DNA of 64,000 bases from Candidatus Saccharimonadota bacterium (GCA_905372095.1 CAJPNK010000003.1:21576-85575), one strand, 5' to 3'; positions 1-7,646 are shown, counted from the first letter of the stretch. Notes: generated by a model from the letters alone, not told the origin. A program made the numbers and translations.

Positions 1-101
1 CCGATCAGCAGCGTGAAAATCAGCGTCATGATCAGGGCGATGATCAGGCTGCGACGCCGTTTGCGCGTCACAGCCGTCCAGGCTCGTTTGATAGTCGTCA
101 T
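1..101 (-). CDS. ABC transporter permease (FtsX/MacB-like), N-terminal part only
   Basis: Only the first 33 or so codons lie in the window; the gene runs off the left edge. The start reads MTTIKRAWTAVTRKRRR, followed by a hydrophobic stretch. That is the cytosolic basic start and first membrane helix typical of FtsX/MacB-type permeases. It lies 9 nt downstream of the stop of the neighbouring permease, on the same strand, so the two are probably translated from one mRNA and may form a heterodimeric exporter or lipid/peptide-sensing transporter. No ATPase gene is visible here; it may lie to the left. Confidence 0.7.
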   Translation of the reverse strand, partial: MTTIKRAWTAVTRKRRRSLIIALIMTLIFTLLI

Positions 102-110
102 CGTTCGCCC

Positions 111-1493
111 CTAGTCCACTTCGGTTAGTAATTCTTTTGGTGTTGACTGGGTAATCGGCCGCGAAGCCAGCAGCACCGCAATGATAATCACCATTAGCCC
201 AGCGCCCCACACCGCCAGCAGATCAGTCGGTTGTACGCCAACTGTCACCTTGTCTAGCGTGCGTGATGACGTCACCGAGTCAGCGTCAGCACCGAGCGAT
301 GCACCGTTGAGGGAACTACCCGCTTGACGCGTGGCGCTCTGTGCCGCCTGCGACACCACGTGATCGCCCAGTTGCTGAGCAATGAGCCCTGCGGTAAAGT
401 ATGACGCACCGAAGCTCAGCACCGCGATCATCACTAGCTCAGCGATGTATTGCAGCACAATCTTTGACTGCGGTACACCCGTCGCCAAGAGTACGCCCGC
501 TTCGCGCTTGCGCTCGTTCATCCACAAGTACAGCACCATGCCAATCACTGCGACACTGACCAGCGCCGTCGCCCACAACATACCGTCGATCAAGCCGTAC
601 ACGCCGTTCACCGCACCAGTCACACCAGCCAGTTCCTGGCTATTCTTATTCAATTGATACTTTTGCCAATTGACCGGCAATTTATTCGCCCGCGCCATCA
701 CCTCTTCCAGCTGTTTGGTGCCTTTGGTGAAGAACGTAGCGTCCTGGTAAATCTCATTTTGCGCTGTATACGCATTCAACTGGCGGGTCGTCGCGATGTC
801 AGTCAGGAACAAATTCTCGAACAGCTCCACCTGGTACGTCGCCTGCTTTGGGTTTTTGCCGTTAAATATACCGACGATTTCTACCTCAACCTCATCCTTG
901 GATGGATGTTCGTTGTCGGTGTCGTACTGGTTAGCTTTTAGTTTGATTTTACTGCCAAGCTTCAGGTTGTTGGCCTTGGCGAAGTCTTCGTGCACCAAAA
1001 TCTTGTGCGAATCGTTCTCGGTGATGTGCCGGCCAGCGATGAGCTTGAGCGACTCGGCCCGGAACTTCTTCTCGGACTCAGATTTATTGACGCCGATGAT
1101 GGTGGCGGCGTTGCCAAACTGTTTGTCTTTCTCGGCATCATAGCCGCTGCCGCCACTCGGCAGTGGCACTAGTTTGGTATTGATAAAATCGACCGTGGCG
1201 TTCTGGCGCTTGACATAATCCGTCACGCCCTCCAGGTTCTTCACTGCGTCGATATCTTTGTTTGATACCGTTCCCGAACCGCGGGCTGTTCCCGGATTGG
1301 TGCGCGGATTATTGCCCAGCGTGAAGCCGGCCTTGAGCGTTTTGTCCAGCGACTGCGCTGCTGCGTCGGTCGAATGCTTGATGGCAAATCCACTCAGCAT
1401 GATCGTCGACATACACAGCAAAATCGCCAGCAAAATCAGCGTTTTGAGTTTTTTCCTGGTGATATACAACCAGGCACGTTGCAAAAATGACAT
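111..1493 (-). CDS. ABC transporter permease (MacB/FtsX family)
   Basis: This 460-residue membrane protein has one N-terminal helix (about residues 15-40), a large extracytoplasmic MacB-PCD-like region (about 45-290), and three C-terminal helices (about 295-325, 345-375 and 425-445) around an FtsX-type core. The start ATG is preceded by a good Shine-Dalgarno (AGGAG, 5-6 nt spacing), so unlike many first genes here it has a real leader. In front of the promoter sit tandem 11-bp repeats of the kind bound by OmpR/PhoB-type regulators. Such permeases often work with a two-component system in export of, or resistance to, peptides or cell-wall drugs; that role is inferred. Confidence 0.85.
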   Translation of the reverse strand: MSFLQRAWLYITRKKLKTLILLAILLCMSTIMLSGFAIKHSTDAAAQSLDKTLKAGFTLGNNPRTNPGTARGSGTVSNKDIDAVKNLEGVTDYVKRQNATVDFINTKLVPLPSGGSGYDAEKDKQFGNAATIIGVNKSESEKKFRAESLKLIAGRHITENDSHKILVHEDFAKANNLKLGSKIKLKANQYDTDNEHPSKDEVEVEIVGIFNGKNPKQATYQVELFENLFLTDIATTRQLNAYTAQNEIYQDATFFTKGTKQLEEVMARANKLPVNWQKYQLNKNSQELAGVTGAVNGVYGLIDGMLWATALVSVAVIGMVLYLWMNERKREAGVLLATGVPQSKIVLQYIAELVMIAVLSFGASYFTAGLIAQQLGDHVVSQAAQSATRQAGSSLNGASLGADADSVTSSRTLDKVTVGVQPTDLLAVWGAGLMVIIIAVLLASRPITQSTPKELLTEVD

Positions 1494-1518
1494 AGATCTC
1501 CTTTCTTGATTCTATGTC

Positions 1519-1550
1519 AGTGTAGCAAGGGTATGTGAAGGGAATGTGAA
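1519..1550 (-). promoter_or_regulatory. Promoter with PhoB/OmpR-type tandem 11-bp box
   Basis: On the minus strand two perfectly adjacent 11-bp direct repeats, TTCACATTCCC and TTCACATACCC (1529-1550), lie just upstream of an extended -10 element TGCTACACT (-10 hexamer at 1519-1524). A 7-bp core plus 4-bp spacer repeated at 11 bp is the geometry of a Pho-box-like activator site that replaces a -35 hexamer. It is placed to control the ABC permease operon. The OmpR-family regulator at 15147-15815 is the obvious candidate. Confidence 0.65.
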
Positions 1551-1594
1551 ATGGATGAATTATTTGTAATATATTTTTAGTATAATTATAGAAT

Positions 1595-3550
1595 ATGAAT
1601 TTAGCATTAATAGGACTTGGCCCTCATGCCAAGAGAATATATTTACGTTTTCTACTAAAGCATAATATAGAGCCAGCGTTGATAGTAGATCTTGTCTCTC
1701 AAGAAAATGCAATACGCAAATATCTCGGTAAATATAATTTAGACAAGACTGTATGTGTTTTTGTAGATGACCGTCATAGAGATGACTTGAGACTCTCAAA
1801 AGAAACGGAGTCTGTGCTTGCAAAGCACATTAAAGAAATGGGCATTACTCATGCTATAGTTTCGACTGAGCCGAAAGCTCACTTTGCATATGCAATGTTT
1901 CTACTAAAAAACAACGTAAATATTTTAATGGACAAGCCAATTACAGCTCCAATAAATGTGATAAATAACCCAGTTCAGGCAAGTAAGATAAAGTCAGAAT
2001 ACGACTTATTATGTGCAAAGTATAAAATGCAAAAAGCCTATAACGATAAATTAATCTTTAGTATTCAATGCCAGCGAAGATTTCATAAGGGTTATACTTA
2101 TGTAAAATCGTTGCTATCGGAAGTGGTTCGAAAGTATAATATTCCAATTAGCTACATAGATATATTTCATAGTGATGGCATGTGGAATATGCCAGACGAA
2201 TTCATATATCGCGAGAATCATCCTTACAAATATGGTTACGGCAAGCTTTTTCATAGCGGTTATCACTTCATTGACTTATTAACATGGATAGTAGAGGTCA
2301 ATGCTACTCTTAAAGACGACAAGAAGATCAACAAGTGTAGCGTATATTCAGAAAGTTATCGTCCATTAGATTTTGTTCATAATTTTAATAATCAAGATTA
2401 TCAAAAAATATTGGAAACCAATAAATTCTCTAAGTTACTACTTAATAGGAAGCAGTATGAGTCTTATGGAGAGTTAGATATACATAGTATTATAAATTTC
2501 TATAACAACAAGAATTTAATAACGAACTGTTCTCTAAATTTAATGCAGTCTGGTGTTAGTAGGAGATCTTGGATAGAACTACCAGAAGATACATACAAAT
2601 CTAACGGTAGAATAAGACACGAACGTCTGAATGTTTATGTCGGACCTTTGTTAAATATTCAGGTACATAGCTACCAAGCTTACGAGGCAAAAGAAAGAAA
2701 AGCTCATGGTGGACATGAGCCTGGCGATATTGAACATTTTGATATTTACATATTTCGCAATACAGACTTAATTGGCGGAAAACCATTTGAAAAAGTATCT
2801 ATTGCAGATCTATACAATGTACAAGACAATAGCTTTATTGGATATAATGAAAAAGCAAGAGAAAAATGTCTCACCGACTTTATTGAAAATATTTCAAACG
2901 ACTCCGACTTATTATTACATAAACAAAGTATAATGATAACAGAGATGATCTATAAATCAATTATACATGAAGGAAGAAAGATGAGCTCCAATTTTAACAT
3001 AGAAGAGTCTGATGCCCTGAAGGAAATTGTTAAGGTAACCGATGAGGATTTTAATATCTCTCCTGTTTATCATAAAGAGAAAACTACGATACGGCTGGGG
3101 TCTAGAGGAATTGTTTTGAATGATAAAGGCGAAATAGCCGTCATATATAAAAAAGCTAAGAATGAATACAAATTACCTGGTGGCGGCATTGATAGCGGCG
3201 AGAAAGCTCAAGAGGCGTTTAGGCGTGAGTGTGAAGAAGAGCTAGGGTGTGTTGTCGACATAACCAAAGAGCTAGGAACGGCTATTGAATATAAATCACA
3301 AGAAAATTTCAGACAACTGTCGTTTGTTTATGAGGCAAGAAAGGTTGACGAGCTGGAGTCAAATAACCTAACTGAAAAAGAAAAAGCTGAAGGCACTGAA
3401 TATATTTGGCTACCAAAATTACAAGCACTAAAAAAGATGAGAGAGTCGCTAGAAAAACTTGAATCATCTGATTATGACTCGGTTTATCGAACACGTTTTA
3501 TGGTCCTAAGAGATGTTAGAATTTTAGAGTATTATATAAACAACGTATAA
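1595..3550 (+). CDS. Gfo/Idh/MocA-like oxidoreductase fused to a C-terminal Nudix hydrolase
   Basis: The 651-residue product has two parts. Residues 1-35 form a Rossmann start (ALIGLGPHAKRIY). Around 90-125 it has STEPKAHFAYA followed by VNILMDKPIT, matching the Gfo/Idh/MocA pattern of H-bearing helix and EKP-like lysine, and GYHFIDLLTW lies around 225-235. From about 495 a Nudix domain begins, with the box GGGIDSGEKAQEAF followed by RRECEEELG (about 527-551). The gene is distinctly AT-rich compared with its neighbours. TATAAT at 1581-1586 lies 8 nt before the ATG and there is no Shine-Dalgarno, so it is probably leaderless. The fusion is unusual; the substrate is unknown. Confidence 0.8.
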   Translation: MNLALIGLGPHAKRIYLRFLLKHNIEPALIVDLVSQENAIRKYLGKYNLDKTVCVFVDDRHRDDLRLSKETESVLAKHIKEMGITHAIVSTEPKAHFAYAMFLLKNNVNILMDKPITAPINVINNPVQASKIKSEYDLLCAKYKMQKAYNDKLIFSIQCQRRFHKGYTYVKSLLSEVVRKYNIPISYIDIFHSDGMWNMPDEFIYRENHPYKYGYGKLFHSGYHFIDLLTWIVEVNATLKDDKKINKCSVYSESYRPLDFVHNFNNQDYQKILETNKFSKLLLNRKQYESYGELDIHSIINFYNNKNLITNCSLNLMQSGVSRRSWIELPEDTYKSNGRIRHERLNVYVGPLLNIQVHSYQAYEAKERKAHGGHEPGDIEHFDIYIFRNTDLIGGKPFEKVSIADLYNVQDNSFIGYNEKAREKCLTDFIENISNDSDLLLHKQSIMITEMIYKSIIHEGRKMSSNFNIEESDALKEIVKVTDEDFNISPVYHKEKTTIRLGSRGIVLNDKGEIAVIYKKAKNEYKLPGGGIDSGEKAQEAFRRECEEELGCVVDITKELGTAIEYKSQENFRQLSFVYEARKVDELESNNLTEKEKAEGTEYIWLPKLQALKKMRESLEKLESSDYDSVYRTRFMVLRDVRILEYYINNV

Positions 3551-3720
3551 TATTTTCTTTTGTAGGGACTATATATGCTATCTATCCTACTACGCAAAAG
3601 ATACAGGTTATTCCTATATTCCTGTGCCAAAAAGCATTAACTAAACTCTCAGCAAGATATAACTCATTATACTTTAGGACAAAATGTCTTGATATATAAT
3701 GACATATTTAGATTATCTAC

Positions 3721-3942
3721 TTACTTCTTCTCCAGCGTCGCGACTCGTTTCTTTAGGTCGTCCAGCTCAGCGCGAAGCTTGCTGGTGCTTGCTGCGGGAC
3801 TGCTTGGTTCTGTCTTCTCAGTTTTAGTGTCTTTCCCCTGCTTAGCCTTTTGTCCTTTGCTGACTCTTGCGGCAGCATAAGCAGAGATAACAATGCTAGC
3901 TATTGCAATCGCTGATACTATATCTAGCGGAGTAATTTTCAT
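3721..3942 (-). CDS. Small membrane-anchored coiled-coil protein
   Basis: This is a 73-residue protein. An N-terminal hydrophobic helix (about residues 6-27, ending before VSKGQKAKQG) is followed by a Lys/Glu/Pro/Ser-rich linker and a C-terminal heptad pattern (LRAELDDLKKRVATLEKK), typical of a short coiled coil. The Shine-Dalgarno AAGGAAG lies 6 nt before the ATG. It stands alone between oppositely oriented genes. No enzyme motif is visible; a scaffold or anchoring role is only a guess. Confidence 0.65.
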   Translation of the reverse strand: MKITPLDIVSAIAIASIVISAYAAARVSKGQKAKQGKDTKTEKTEPSSPAASTSKLRAELDDLKKRVATLEKK

Positions 3943-4025
3943 GTCGTCTTCCTTTGTTTATGGATTAGTAAGTTTATAGTATTTGATTATACACCCCAGA
4001 CTACAAGAAGCCTACTCCATCTGCA

Positions 4026-4739
4026 TCATGCTAATTTGACGAAGAATTCTTTTCCTATAAGCCTTGCTCTATCAGAAGGCACGGCAAGCCCGCGAATAAC
4101 GTCGAGAGTATAACTGGTTGCTCCTTCTATATCTTCGCTATTGTCAATCCAAACTACATTATCCCTGCCTAGCGCCCACTTTAGATTGTGTCTTGCCTCT
4201 TTAATTCTTGCCTGCATGTCTGATTCGTCGTGCTGATCGTCGCGAGCAGTTACCCGAGAATGCCATACATCTGGCGAGGCAACAACTTCTATAATGCGAG
4301 AGTTTCTAAAAGGAAGCTGCTCGATTGTCTCAACAGCCTTAGGGACAGCATCTAGCAAAACTGTAGTACCATCTCCATAATCAGCTAATTCAGAACCGTA
4401 TACAAACCGAGTTGTCGGATGCACCATGCCTTGAACCAGTTCTCTATTGACCGCTTTTCTTATAATCGCTTGGAGGTTTTCTTCATTATGCGGTACGAAA
4501 CGATAGTTTTCTTCCTCGGAAGAGCTCCGGCAAGGCCGCGTCGTAAAGCCTCTGATCCTTAAACAATCATCGCTGGCTTTCTCTACACTTTGCATGAGAG
4601 TTGTTTTTCCGACGGCGAAAGGTCCAGAGAACATAATTATAGTCCTTTTGCCAAGTCCTGCGCATATTTTCTCTGAGGGTTCGTACTCGCGCAATATTTC
4701 GTCTAGCCGTTCTACGAGTTGATTATCTATACTTGCCAT
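4026..4739 (-). CDS. Guanylate-kinase-like P-loop protein
   Basis: The 237-residue product has a Walker A loop GPFAVGKTT near residues 39-47. RGFTTRPCR then ENYRFV follow at about 63-83, which correspond to the GMP-binding S-TTRPPR...DYxFV signature of guanylate kinase. Later parts (TVLLDAVPKA, then VVASPDVWHSRVTARD) keep the GMK order but diverge, so the nucleotide specificity is uncertain. The ATG at 4739 is chosen over one 30 nt upstream because TAAAAT lies 7 nt before it, the leaderless pattern used elsewhere. It is divergent from the phosphorylase/NTPase-like gene at 4758, only 18 nt away. Confidence 0.65.
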   Translation of the reverse strand: MASIDNQLVERLDEILREYEPSEKICAGLGKRTIIMFSGPFAVGKTTLMQSVEKASDDCLRIRGFTTRPCRSSSEEENYRFVPHNEENLQAIIRKAVNRELVQGMVHPTTRFVYGSELADYGDGTTVLLDAVPKAVETIEQLPFRNSRIIEVVASPDVWHSRVTARDDQHDESDMQARIKEARHNLKWALGRDNVVWIDNSEDIEGATSYTLDVIRGLAVPSDRARLIGKEFFVKLA

Positions 4740-4757
4740 ATTACAAATTTTATCATT

Positions 4758-6050
4758 ATGAAGGACCAACTACAGCATACCATGACAGAAAAAGATACTC
4801 TAACATATTGCAAGAGCAAAATACATAGCCTGTTTAGAGATACTAACATAGAAAAAATCTGTATCGTCCCTGCCTATGACAGGACTAAAACTATTTCTGA
4901 TACCGAGAAAAACGATAAGCTGTTTAATTACAAAAGACCAACTGCCGAAATTATCGATGACACCGGATATCTCTATGTGTTTCCTGGAAAAGATTACGTA
5001 CGCCACTATAAAAAGATTTATGAAAGGTGCGGATACAAAGTTACCTCAAAGACGCCAACTCAAGCGCAAACTACCAGAGCTCTAAGAAACATCTTTCCAG
5101 CCGATATGCCAGACTGCGATGTTGTACTGCTAGGATATGTCGAAGCACTTGTCCCAGGTGCTGGAGAATGGCAAGGCAATGATGACATCAAGTGGAAGCT
5201 AGAAATGATTAACGGGCAAAAAGTTGTTTTTGTCGGAGTAGCGTTTAGCTACTGGGGCAATATCATTTATTCTGTCGTCGAAATGCTAGCAAAATACTGC
5301 TCCACGATTATTTATGCGGGTAAACTTGGTTCGCTTTCATCATCCGATATTCCTAACGCGACTATCGCGACAGGTGACTCATCATACGTAGACGGTTCGC
5401 TTATAACTTGGAATAATCTTTTCAAGAAATCCCCGCTTACTGTAGAGGGTGCGCATTATACGCTGCCATCTGTACTTGACGAAACTGCAAAATGGTATAA
5501 CGAGTCTAAGGATAAATACCGCTTCGTAGATCCTGAAATAGGATGGGCAGCAAAAGCTGCAAATGACTTTGGCTTAGTATTTAGCTACCTTCACTTGGTA
5601 ACCGACAATCTGTCTGGATTGTTTAGCGAGAACTTAACAACAGAACGCGAGAGCGCTGTACTCAAAAAGCGCCTACAATACGTGAGTATCATGCGTGCGA
5701 TATTGTGGCATAGAATAGGCGCAGAACAAAGCGTATCTCTATTCTCGGAAGTGTTAAAAGCGCAACAGTCCCGAGTCGATAAGGGCTATATGGAACCTCT
5801 CGAGAGAAACTGGAAAGCTTGCCTGGCATTCGCTTATCACACCCAAGAGGAAGCTTGGGAAGTTGTCCGAGAACTGCCGCGCCGCCAATGGAAAGAACAA
5901 AAAGTCAATCCAGAAGCACTACTGTCTGAAATCGTCGATACGCAAATCCAATTGCTAACAACCCTGGCCTACGCAGGCTTCGACGAGCAAGACCTGACAG
6001 AAGGCGTCATCAAAAAGCTGCACGCCAACCGCCCTGATTGGAAGAAATAG
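4758..6050 (+). CDS. Nucleoside-phosphorylase-like protein with C-terminal all-alpha NTP pyrophosphatase-like region
   Basis: The 430-residue product shows a purine-nucleoside-phosphorylase-like pattern: GKLGSLSSSDIP (about 188), GAHYTLPSVLDETAKWY (about 231), VDPEIGWAAKAANDFG (about 256) and LVTDNLSG (about 280). Residues about 355-430 look like a dimeric dUTPase/MazG-type all-alpha NTP-PPase: EEAWEVV, RELPRRQWK, LLSEIVDTQIQLL and a terminal NRPDW. Both assignments rest on motif reading. The start could also be the ATG at 4782 (MTEKD). It shares an 18-nt gap with the divergent guanylate-kinase-like gene. Together they suggest a nucleotide-remodelling pair, possibly salvage or dNTP depletion. 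Confidence 0.55.
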   Translation: MKDQLQHTMTEKDTLTYCKSKIHSLFRDTNIEKICIVPAYDRTKTISDTEKNDKLFNYKRPTAEIIDDTGYLYVFPGKDYVRHYKKIYERCGYKVTSKTPTQAQTTRALRNIFPADMPDCDVVLLGYVEALVPGAGEWQGNDDIKWKLEMINGQKVVFVGVAFSYWGNIIYSVVEMLAKYCSTIIYAGKLGSLSSSDIPNATIATGDSSYVDGSLITWNNLFKKSPLTVEGAHYTLPSVLDETAKWYNESKDKYRFVDPEIGWAAKAANDFGLVFSYLHLVTDNLSGLFSENLTTERESAVLKKRLQYVSIMRAILWHRIGAEQSVSLFSEVLKAQQSRVDKGYMEPLERNWKACLAFAYHTQEEAWEVVRELPRRQWKEQKVNPEALLSEIVDTQIQLLTTLAYAGFDEQDLTEGVIKKLHANRPDWKK

Positions 6051-6060
6051 AATAACTAAG

Positions 6061-6086
6061 CCGCCCCGACAGAATACGGAGCGGCC
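6061..6086. terminator. Bidirectional intrinsic terminator
   Basis: An inverted repeat, GCCGC-CCG...CGG-GCGGC, lies 10 nt after the stop at 6050. On the plus strand it is followed after six bases by GTTTTA. On the minus strand the stem runs into TTAGTTATTC. It separates the plus-strand phosphorylase-like gene from the minus-strand gene remnant at 6105. Confidence 0.6.
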
Positions 6087-6104
6087 TGGCGTTTTATGGT
6101 TATT

Positions 6105-6299
6105 TACGCACCTGGCTTCGGCGCTGGAGTGTCTTTCTTTGGTTCGGCGTCCTTTTCGAATTTGGCGTTTTTCAGTTCTTTTTCGAGGACGCTGCCTGCG
6201 ATAAAGCGGACTTTGGCCTCTTCAATGATACTAGGATTGACGTCTTTTTCTTCGGCGACGCCTTTGGATTTGAGCGTAACGTGGAAATCCGTTGATTAA
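6105..6299 (-). pseudogene. 3' remnant of an unidentified gene
   Basis: The minus frame encodes about 62 residues ending NAKFEKDAEPKKDTPAPKPGA and a stop, with normal-looking codon use and a charged, Pro/Ala-rich tail. Reading upstream, the frame stops at once (TAA TCA ACG) with no start codon. The break coincides with a perfect 14-bp palindrome at 6291-6304. A strong Shine-Dalgarno (AAAGGAGGT) lies on the same strand about 200 nt further upstream at 6501-6509 and is now followed by GTG GTG ATG TAA. This suggests one gene split or truncated by an insertion or deletion. The family is not recognised. Confidence 0.5.
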
Positions 6300-6304
6300 T
6301 CAAC
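6291..6304. repeat. Perfect 14-bp palindrome
   Basis: GTTGATTAATCAAC is its own reverse complement and lies exactly where the truncated minus-strand frame begins. It may mark a recombination junction or be a regulator site. Confidence 0.5.
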
Positions 6305-6328
6305 ACATTGTAGTAGAGTTTTGAGACT

Positions 6329-6375
6329 ACCACGGTACTTTTTCTAAACTACTACGGTACTTTTCGAAAAGTACC
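6329..6375. repeat. Operator-like direct and inverted GGTACTTTT repeats
   Basis: ACGGTACTTTT occurs at 6332-6342 and again at 6354-6364, 22 bp apart (two helical turns). The second copy forms one arm of a perfect 20-bp palindrome, GGTACTTTTCGAAAAGTACC, at 6356-6375. Regular spacing on one DNA face is typical of a repressor operator or a recombinase-binding site. No intact gene is directly adjacent. Confidence 0.5.
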
Positions 6376-6648
6376 ACGTTGGTTTTCGCCGAGCGGGTGT
6401 TACCTATTAAAAACAGGGGTGACAGTCGATAAACTGGAGTCTGGAGGCTATCAAAACACCGCTTAACGAATTATCTTTCCGCGAGTTACATCACCACCCC
6501 ACCTCCTTTCGGATTACAGCCACCGCCGCCGCAAGCCGCGATGTTGGTTGTGGTTTTAGTATAGCATGGATAGGGCGGAAAAACGAGGATGTAATATCAA
6601 TTATGTATACCATAAACTAGATTTTACATAATTATCTTCAGAGAAGCA
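6376..6648. other. Non-coding stretch with long inverted repeat and orphan Shine-Dalgarno
   Basis: No convincing gene is present. An imperfect inverted repeat pairs AGCGGGTGTT (from 6392) with AACACCGCTT (to about 6465), enclosing GTCGATAAACTGG, a relative of the repeated element found after the small-ORF cassettes. On the minus strand AAAGGAGGT at 6501-6509 is followed by a stop within a few codons, and TATACT occurs upstream of it. Confidence 0.4.
6425..6437 (+). repeat. Diverged copy of the ATGTCTATAAACTG element
   Basis: GTCGATAAACTGG matches the core of four other copies (6978, 7647, 9537 and 10948). CAGT/ACTG flanks give a small hairpin. This is the weakest of the five copies. Confidence 0.35.
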
Positions 6649-6737
6649 TTGACAAATATTGATATATATACTTATTTTTGGACTATCAATTCAGATAGAC
6701 CCGGCTCTTTAGCCGACCTACTACAGAAAGGTCCAAC
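6649..6737 (+). promoter_or_regulatory. TTGACA element and structured leader of small-ORF cassette 1
   Basis: TTGACA (6649-6654) is followed by ATTGATATATATAC, nearly the same promoter sequence as at 9192-9220. Here the distance to the TATATA is only 9 nt, against 17 in the other copy, so this promoter may be weak or use a different -10. The leader contains a CGGCT-CTTT-AGCCG hairpin (6702-6715), and AGAAAGG precedes the ATG at 6738. Confidence 0.45.
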
Positions 6738-6959
6738 ATGGGACTTCTCTGGGACCGAAACATCGGAAATGGCGACGGTGAGGTGAAGGAGACCGAGATC
6801 CCGCTCGACGGGTCCTCTATGCACGTCACTCAGTACGACCGTGAGACCAACACCCGCGTTTCGTGGGACACCAACGGTTTCATCGACGGTGTCGAACCGG
6901 ATACGATGCACTCTACCGACCAGAACCTCGGTAAGCACGACCCGAAGCGCCACCTGTAG
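6738..6959 (+). CDS. Small acidic protein with atypical codon usage (cassette 1)
   Basis: This 73-residue protein of unknown family has no Cys and is rich in Asp, Thr and His. It starts MGLLWDRNIGNGDGEVKETE and has a good Shine-Dalgarno (AAAGG). Codon choice differs sharply from the AT-rich genes around it: Lys is AAG 3 of 3, Ile ATC 3 of 3, Asp GAC 8 of 9, Asn AAC 4 of 5. This points to selection for high expression or to origin in a high-GC genome such as an actinobacterial host or its phage. It belongs to a set with 9332-9517 and the remnant at 10757-10930, each followed by the same short element. Confidence 0.6.
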   Translation: MGLLWDRNIGNGDGEVKETEIPLDGSSMHVTQYDRETNTRVSWDTNGFIDGVEPDTMHSTDQNLGKHDPKRHL

Positions 6960-6977
6960 GTGGTGAACGACCTGGAT

Positions 6978-6991
6978 ATGTCTATAAACTG
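6978..6991 (+). repeat. Repeated ATGTCTATAAACTG element, copy after cassette 1
   Basis: This copy starts 18 nt after the stop of the small gene and is flanked by TGGA/TCCA, which can pair around it. It also lies just upstream of the -10 box of the next gene (7007-7012), so it may act as a terminator, a promoter part or a recombination site. Confidence 0.55.
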
Positions 6992-7018
6992 TCCACTTAT
7001 CCTTGATAAAATAATCCT

Positions 7019-7288
7019 ATGCATAAACAACGAGACGAATACACTGCAGCACGAGAAATTATTGATTTATATTACGATACATCTGATTCTGCCGATATTA
7101 TAGAGTCTCTCAGTTGTATCTGTTTCTCGTTGGCGCAAACTTTCGAGCAAGATGGTAAAAGAACTATATGGGATGATATGTTTGATTATTTTGATCAAGA
7201 TTATATGGCAATTGAAAAGAAACTAGAGCGCCCAAATCGTCAGATAATTGATGATTTATACCACAAGATTATCAACCAAATACGCTAA
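7019..7288 (+). CDS. Hypothetical protein (89 aa)
   Basis: An acidic, helical, AT-rich gene of unknown family, with motifs such as REIIDLYYDTSDSADIIESL and WDDMFDYFDQDY. TAAAAT at 7007-7012 ends 6 nt before the ATG and no Shine-Dalgarno is present, so the transcript is probably leaderless. It directly follows the repeated element at 6978. It resembles small helical accessory-island proteins, but no function can be read. Confidence 0.6.
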   Translation: MHKQRDEYTAAREIIDLYYDTSDSADIIESLSCICFSLAQTFEQDGKRTIWDDMFDYFDQDYMAIEKKLERPNRQIIDDLYHKIINQIR

Positions 7289-7347
7289 CTTTATATTTCC
7301 TGTATATATAATTATAACCTTATAATAAGAGTTTTAGTATAATAAGT

Positions 7348-7560
7348 GTGCTACAAGTTATGAACTACGATAGATATCTAGAATTACAAACTCGCCTAGA
7401 ATGGTTTTATGATTTTCATCCAGAGTTTTTTGATGATATTCCGCCTGAGCAGAAGAAGTTGCTGCAAGATACGTTCCTATACGATGCGCCTGATGAAGGT
7501 TACCCGGAGTCGTTGCGGGATTTCTATAATAAGAATATTGATAATCAGCCAGCGCTTTAG
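7348..7560 (+). CDS. Hypothetical protein (70 aa)
   Basis: A small acidic protein, rich in Tyr, Phe and Asp (LEWFYDFHPEFFDDIPPEQKK). TATAAT at 7338-7343 lies 4 nt before a GTG (7348) and 16 nt before an in-frame ATG (7360). The leaderless pattern makes the GTG somewhat more likely, but the ATG cannot be excluded. Family unknown. Confidence 0.5.
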   Translation: MLQVMNYDRYLELQTRLEWFYDFHPEFFDDIPPEQKKLLQDTFLYDAPDEGYPESLRDFYNKNIDNQPAL

Positions 7561-7566
7561 AATGAT

Positions 7567-7635
7567 ATGCTTTTGGCAGTAGATGCCTTATATAAGGCGG
7601 CGGGGGCCAGGAGTTTGTTTGATTACGATGAGTAA
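7567..7635 (+). pseudogene. Endonuclease V-like N-terminal fragment, copy A
   Basis: A 22-codon frame, MLLAVDALYKAAGARSLFD then YDE and stop, closely matches the fragment at 8502 (MLLAVDMSYGVAGAGVLFD). A start of the form xxAVDVxY...A.AVGVLF resembles the first strand of short endonuclease V-like (deoxyinosine-repair) proteins. Nothing follows that could supply the rest of the fold, so it looks like a decayed gene start. The family assignment is tentative. Confidence 0.4.
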
Positions 7636-7646
7636 ATGAGATGAAT

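Noticed and set aside
6096..6299. Plus-strand ORF of 67 codons
   Set aside because: Its complement carries a charged, normally biased protein tail with a proper stop; the plus frame is Ser/Phe-rich shadow sequence.
6510..6590. Gly/Cys-rich mini-peptide on the minus strand (AACGGGGCNPKGGGVVM)
   Set aside because: The frame has no start codon after the TATACT box, so it is not supported as a gene.
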